NCBI RefSeq assembly: GCF_036850765.1
Contig: NC_089498.1
Location: 57,029,795 to 57,093,794, forward strand
DNA from: Saccopteryx bilineata
Lineage: Eukaryota; Chordata; Mammalia; Chiroptera; Emballonuridae
Direction of reading: 5' to 3'
DNA: 64,000 nt
The notes below the pieces were generated by a model. The model had not been told where the DNA came from and searched no databases. It worked only from the letters and a program-made list of their open reading frames with translations. This document shows positions 60,437 to 64,000 of the stretch, in pieces. The position numbers and the translations under genes were made by a program. Numbering within the stretch: position 1 is the first letter of the stretch; the number at the start of each line of letters is the position of its first letter.

Positions 60437-60761
60437 CTTTTTTTTTTTAAGGTGAGAGGAAGGGTGATATTGAGACAGTCTCCTTCATGCTCCCCAACCG
60501 GAATGTGCCTGGCAACCCTGTCTTAGACTAATGCTCAAGTACTGAGCTATTTTTAGTGCCTGAGGCTGTTTTACTTGTAAGGAGGTATCCTCAGCACCCA
60601 GAGCCATGCTGGAACCAATCGAGTCACTGGCTACAGTAGGGGAAGAGGGAGAGAAAGGGAAGAGGGAGGGGAAGTGAAGCAGATGGTTGCTTTTCTTGTG
60701 AGCTTTGACTTAAAATTTAATCCAGGAGGCCCATATACTCTTAGCCATCAGCCAGGGAAAC
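60437..60761 (-). mobile_element. Old Rhin-1-related SINE
   Basis: Minus strand: diverged head (CCCTGGCTGATGGCTAAGAG) and AAGCAACCATCTGCTTCAC block, then a long A tail. Duplication AATTAAGTC/AATTAAATC at 60428-60436 and 60762-60770. Resembles the copies at 13393 and 32100, which have a different body from the young copies. Confidence 0.85.
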
Positions 60762-60770
60762 AATTAAATC

Positions 60771-61424
60771 TTTAAATGAGACTGCTAGACCCATGCTGCA
60801 AAGCACCAGTAAAACACTGAAAGAAAACAAAATCAAATTTTTGCATTTTCCCTCATTTTTGAAATTTTGATTTCTTAACAATTATTATTCCAAACATGGA
60901 CAAATTATCAATGTGTTTAAATACTGCCAATAAAAAGTATTTCTTTCATATACTGCAACTTCTGTGGTCTTTTCAAGAAGCAGATCTTTGATCTATTTAA
61001 ATTTTAAGATGTTAGATAGTAACAATGTTGTTATTGCAGTTTGGGGGGACAGGTTTCTTCAAAATTTTCTCATTTTACAAGATAATTTAAAATTCTGAAA
61101 ATAGATATTATTTAAAAGTAATATTTATATATTCTTTGCATTTATTACTTTCAATTTTCTACTAAGAACATATATTTTTAATGTCTTATTCACAAGAACA
61201 TAAAAAAAAATGTAATAGCATTTTGGAAGAGATACAAAGCACACCAAAGTCATTGTGCAGGATTTATTGCCTTTAATGAAAGCATTCATGACGCTAATGG
61301 AATCATATTTTCACTGACTTAATGCATCTCTAATGAGCACCACACCAAAATACTTTATACTCAGTGGAATGCTTAAATGCTTTAAGCTCAGGAAAGATAT
61401 TTAAAATTGTTAAAGCTTTTTTTA
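60771..61424. other. AT-rich single-copy sequence
   Basis: Nothing recognised. Confidence 0.5.
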
Positions 61425-61723
61425 AGGGTATATTGCTAAGTGAGGTAAGTCACAGAAGGAAGACAAATACCTTATGACTTGACTCATATGTGAAATTAAA
61501 AAGCAAAAACAAATGAACCAACAACACAAAACAAAATGAAACTTATAGATAGAACATATCAGATCGGTGGTTTCCAGGGAGAAGAGGATTGCGGAGGGGT
61601 AGATGAAGGAGGTGAAGGGGGTCAGGTGCAAGGTAATGGAAAATAACTAAACTTTCGGAGGTGATTATTTTATAGTTTATACAGATGTTGAATTATAATG
61701 AACACATGAAATATAATTAATTC
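61425..61723 (+). mobile_element. Old L1 3' UTR fragment
   Basis: Begins at the very end of ORF2 (AGTGAGGTAAGTCACAGAAG, corresponding to the SEISKSE region). It continues with GTGGTTTCCAGGGAGAAGAG and a G-rich tract typical of old L1 3' UTRs. Confidence 0.75.
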
Positions 61724-63859
61724 CTTTAAATAGCATTCACATGTTCAACAATGAAGAACTGCTATGATTGAATATATGCTATTACTTAGAATTTTCAATT
61801 TTCAGTTAAGCACACCATGGTAGGGAAAACAAGGTGACTTTTTAACAAATGTGTGTAAGTCAAGACTGACCAAATGTTCTCTATCTCTAATAAGCCAAAA
61901 AGAAATAGAATTATGATTCAACTATAAATATCTTAACTATTTGTGAGATAAAATTCAAGATAAAAGAAGAGGCATATTAGTGCAGTGTTAAAATTTCTTT
62001 GCCAAGTAATTTTTAAAACAACAAAGAAGAACAAGTTCAGTATGAGGTTGTTTAATTTTTCTTACTGGTTATAGGTAAACTTCCAGGCATTGCTCAAAAA
62101 AGCCTTATTCCTCCCAGCTCCTGAAGAGTCAAGCTATAGGACCAACTTGCCAGTGAATTTTCAATCAGAGCAGAAACAAAAGTACCTGTTTAGGAGTAAA
62201 GCGTTTCCTTTTCCCTTGGAGACCTTGCTTCTCAAATCTTCTGAAGAAAACATTTCACCATTCTCTCTAGGTCAAGAATAGAGAATTAATCTACAGAAAA
62301 GAAATATGTTTTTGGTTTTAAACTTAAGGGAGAGAGGGAAAATATGTTCTTGTGTCTTTACAACATTCTTTTCAGATCACTAAAATTAGGGGTTTTCAAA
62401 CATGTTTAGATTCTAAATCTTATAGTAGTATATGTAATGTTAACACTATAAGTTTACATTTAGAAAATCTTGGTTCACTTCATCATTAACAATCTTACTA
62501 TTAGTTAAATGAAACATACCTACACACATATGTAAACATATAATCTAGAGAAATATGCAAAATAGGTCTCTGTGATAGGTTTGTCCATATTTTCCAAACC
62601 ATATTGAATTTACATTGGACTGAGGATTTAGTAGTAGAATCTCCATTTTATTCATTTCTTTCCACAGTCCTTCAGCTATTAATCTGAATGGTCAGTTATT
62701 CACTTTTTTTTTAGGTTCCAGTTAGAAAGATCTGCTAATGGTGTGCATGAGTTTGGTATGTGCTGTTGTGTATATGTGTGATTGGATGTGTATATGTGTA
62801 TATGTTTGGGTGTGTGGTTGTGTGTGGCATGGGGCATGACAATGGGGAGTGGAATGTTCAGAGTATGGGATGTCTTATGGATATTCCACTCTAGGTTAAT
62901 ACTTCACTTGGAATGCTCCCTTTGCTTCTTTATTCTAGAAGTGTTCACCAGTCAGACAACCAAAAATCTGGATATGAGGGTACCCACTAAAATTCTTTTT
63001 GCCCCTTCAAAACGAGCACATTGCTGATTCTGTGCTGTACTATATTCATGTGTATCAAAAACTTCAACTATAATCCCAATAATTAGACCTTCATCTACTA
63101 TTCCTACCCTGCTGTATCCAGAATAATTTCTGATTTTCTTTATCTTAATATTTTCTTGGTGAATATAGTAGTTAGGCATTTACTAGTGGACCTACGGAAT
63201 GAACAAGAAACAACAAATGTAGGATTAGATGATGACCTCTCTGCAGGGATGGAATTTGAATATGATTTAAAACTTATCCAAAGGTATACCCACTGAGTAT
63301 ACCAGTGAAACCAAACAGACCCAGAAATGGGCAGCTCATTATCCATTCCAAAAGGAAAAAATAACTGGACTTAGGCCATTGATATTTCAGCTGCCTCATT
63401 TTAAAGCATTTTAGAGCTTATGTCTTAATGGTTTTGAAAAACAAACATGGTATCTAGTTGTAATAAATATAAATTGACAAAAAAGAGTCTCTCTCTCCCT
63501 GATGTTTTTTCCCCTTTCTAGGTAACCTTATTTTCTGTCAATCTTATCTTTCTCTCTCTCCCATTTTGTGGAGTAGGTCTATGTAGTAAATATCCATCAA
63601 GATGTTAGAAACTCTCAACACTAGACATAATATTAACAGTGGAATTTGGTGTTTGTATATATGTTATTTTTATATAAATGTCATATTTGCCATGTATAAT
63701 ATTGCTTATATATATGATTAACTTTTTAAAATTTAAATAATATCCCTATTCTTGTGGCAAAGAAAAATAAATTTATTTTAAATTATATTGTTTTTAAATG
63801 AAAAGTTTGGAAATTTTTAAATTGGATTTTCTTATTATCTTGCTTGCATTATGAACATG
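61724..63859. other. Single-copy sequence
   Basis: No gene recognised. A degenerate TG/TATG tract at about 62745-62830 is the only simple repeat of note. Confidence 0.5.
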
Positions 63860-64000
63860 CATTAACTATAGACCAATCAGCTTGGGCTTGAATCTGTCTT
63901 CTTCACCTACTACTATTATGAACTTGGGCACAGAATTATTCAACAAGTTATTTAAACTATTTTTCTTTAGTTTCTCTAAATGTAAATGATACAATATGTT
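63860..64000 (+). mobile_element. MIR remnant running off the window
   Basis: GGGCTTGAATCTGTCTTCTT, ATTATGAACTTGGGCA and CAAGTTATTTAAACT match MIR with a roughly 15 bp insertion between GGGCA and AAGTTA. The 3' end is cut by the window edge. Confidence 0.75.

Noticed and set aside
62090..62281. 63-codon open frame after a weak splice-acceptor-like sequence
   Set aside because: No matching donor, no recognisable protein similarity and length expected by chance.

Overview
This window is mammalian, non-coding and repeat-dense. It looks like an intergenic region or a large intron from a bat. The main evidence is about twenty copies of a roughly 360-390 bp SINE with a tRNA-like head that starts GCCCTGGCCGGTTGGCTCAG and has a B box GGTTCGATTCC. 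I associate this SINE with rhinolophoid (horseshoe/leaf-nosed) bats (Rhin-1-like), and it differs from the shorter VES SINE of vesper bats. Placentally distributed L1 and MIR elements, together with young-looking hAT and mariner DNA transposons, fit a chiropteran genome. The species assignment is inference. I find no intact host gene, rRNA, functional tRNA or CRISPR array.

Layout. 1-4.1 kb: the 3' part of an old plus-strand L1, broken by a 79 bp mariner-type MITE and two SINEs, with a third SINE at its tail. 4.1-13.4 kb: mostly single-copy AT-rich DNA with SINEs, a hAT MITE carrying an 8 bp target duplication (7674-8131), and an L1 rearranged by twin priming (9686-10946). 13.4-19.7 kb: a full-length L1 (13728-19658) with an identical 18 bp target duplication, inserted in the tail of an older SINE. 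Its ORF1 and ORF2 are recognisable nearly end to end but carry a few stops and frameshifts. 19.7-36.6 kb: single-copy DNA with SINEs of at least four families, a betaretrovirus-like LTR with primer-binding site and broken gag start (about 25.9-27.3 kb), a mariner deletion derivative with 90+ bp inverted repeats that still contains the transposase DNA-binding region (27705-28280), and a Tigger-like MITE (31159-31482). 36.6-39.5 kb: a second L1 of the young subfamily, truncated at its 5' end. 39.8-40.2 kb: a second hAT MITE. 40.5-46.0 kb: the longest repeat-poor stretch, with one speculative exon-like segment. 46.0-55.3 kb: an old full-length L1 on the minus strand, enlarged from about 6.2 to 9.3 kb by eight nested SINEs. 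55.3-64 kb: repeat-poor, with MIRs, three SINEs and an old L1 fragment.

The elements form one parasitic economy. L1 ORF2 supplies endonuclease and reverse transcriptase for itself and for the SINEs, as shown by target duplications of roughly 9-18 bp and A-rich tails throughout. hAT elements (8 bp duplications) and mariner elements (TA duplications) represent separate cut-and-paste waves.

The most interesting signal is inside the dominant SINE. Its body carries a near-perfect match to the core CTCF-binding motif (CCACCAGGGGGCG), present exactly in eleven copies here and tandemly doubled in some. This SINE may therefore have spread insulator/loop-anchor sites through the genome.
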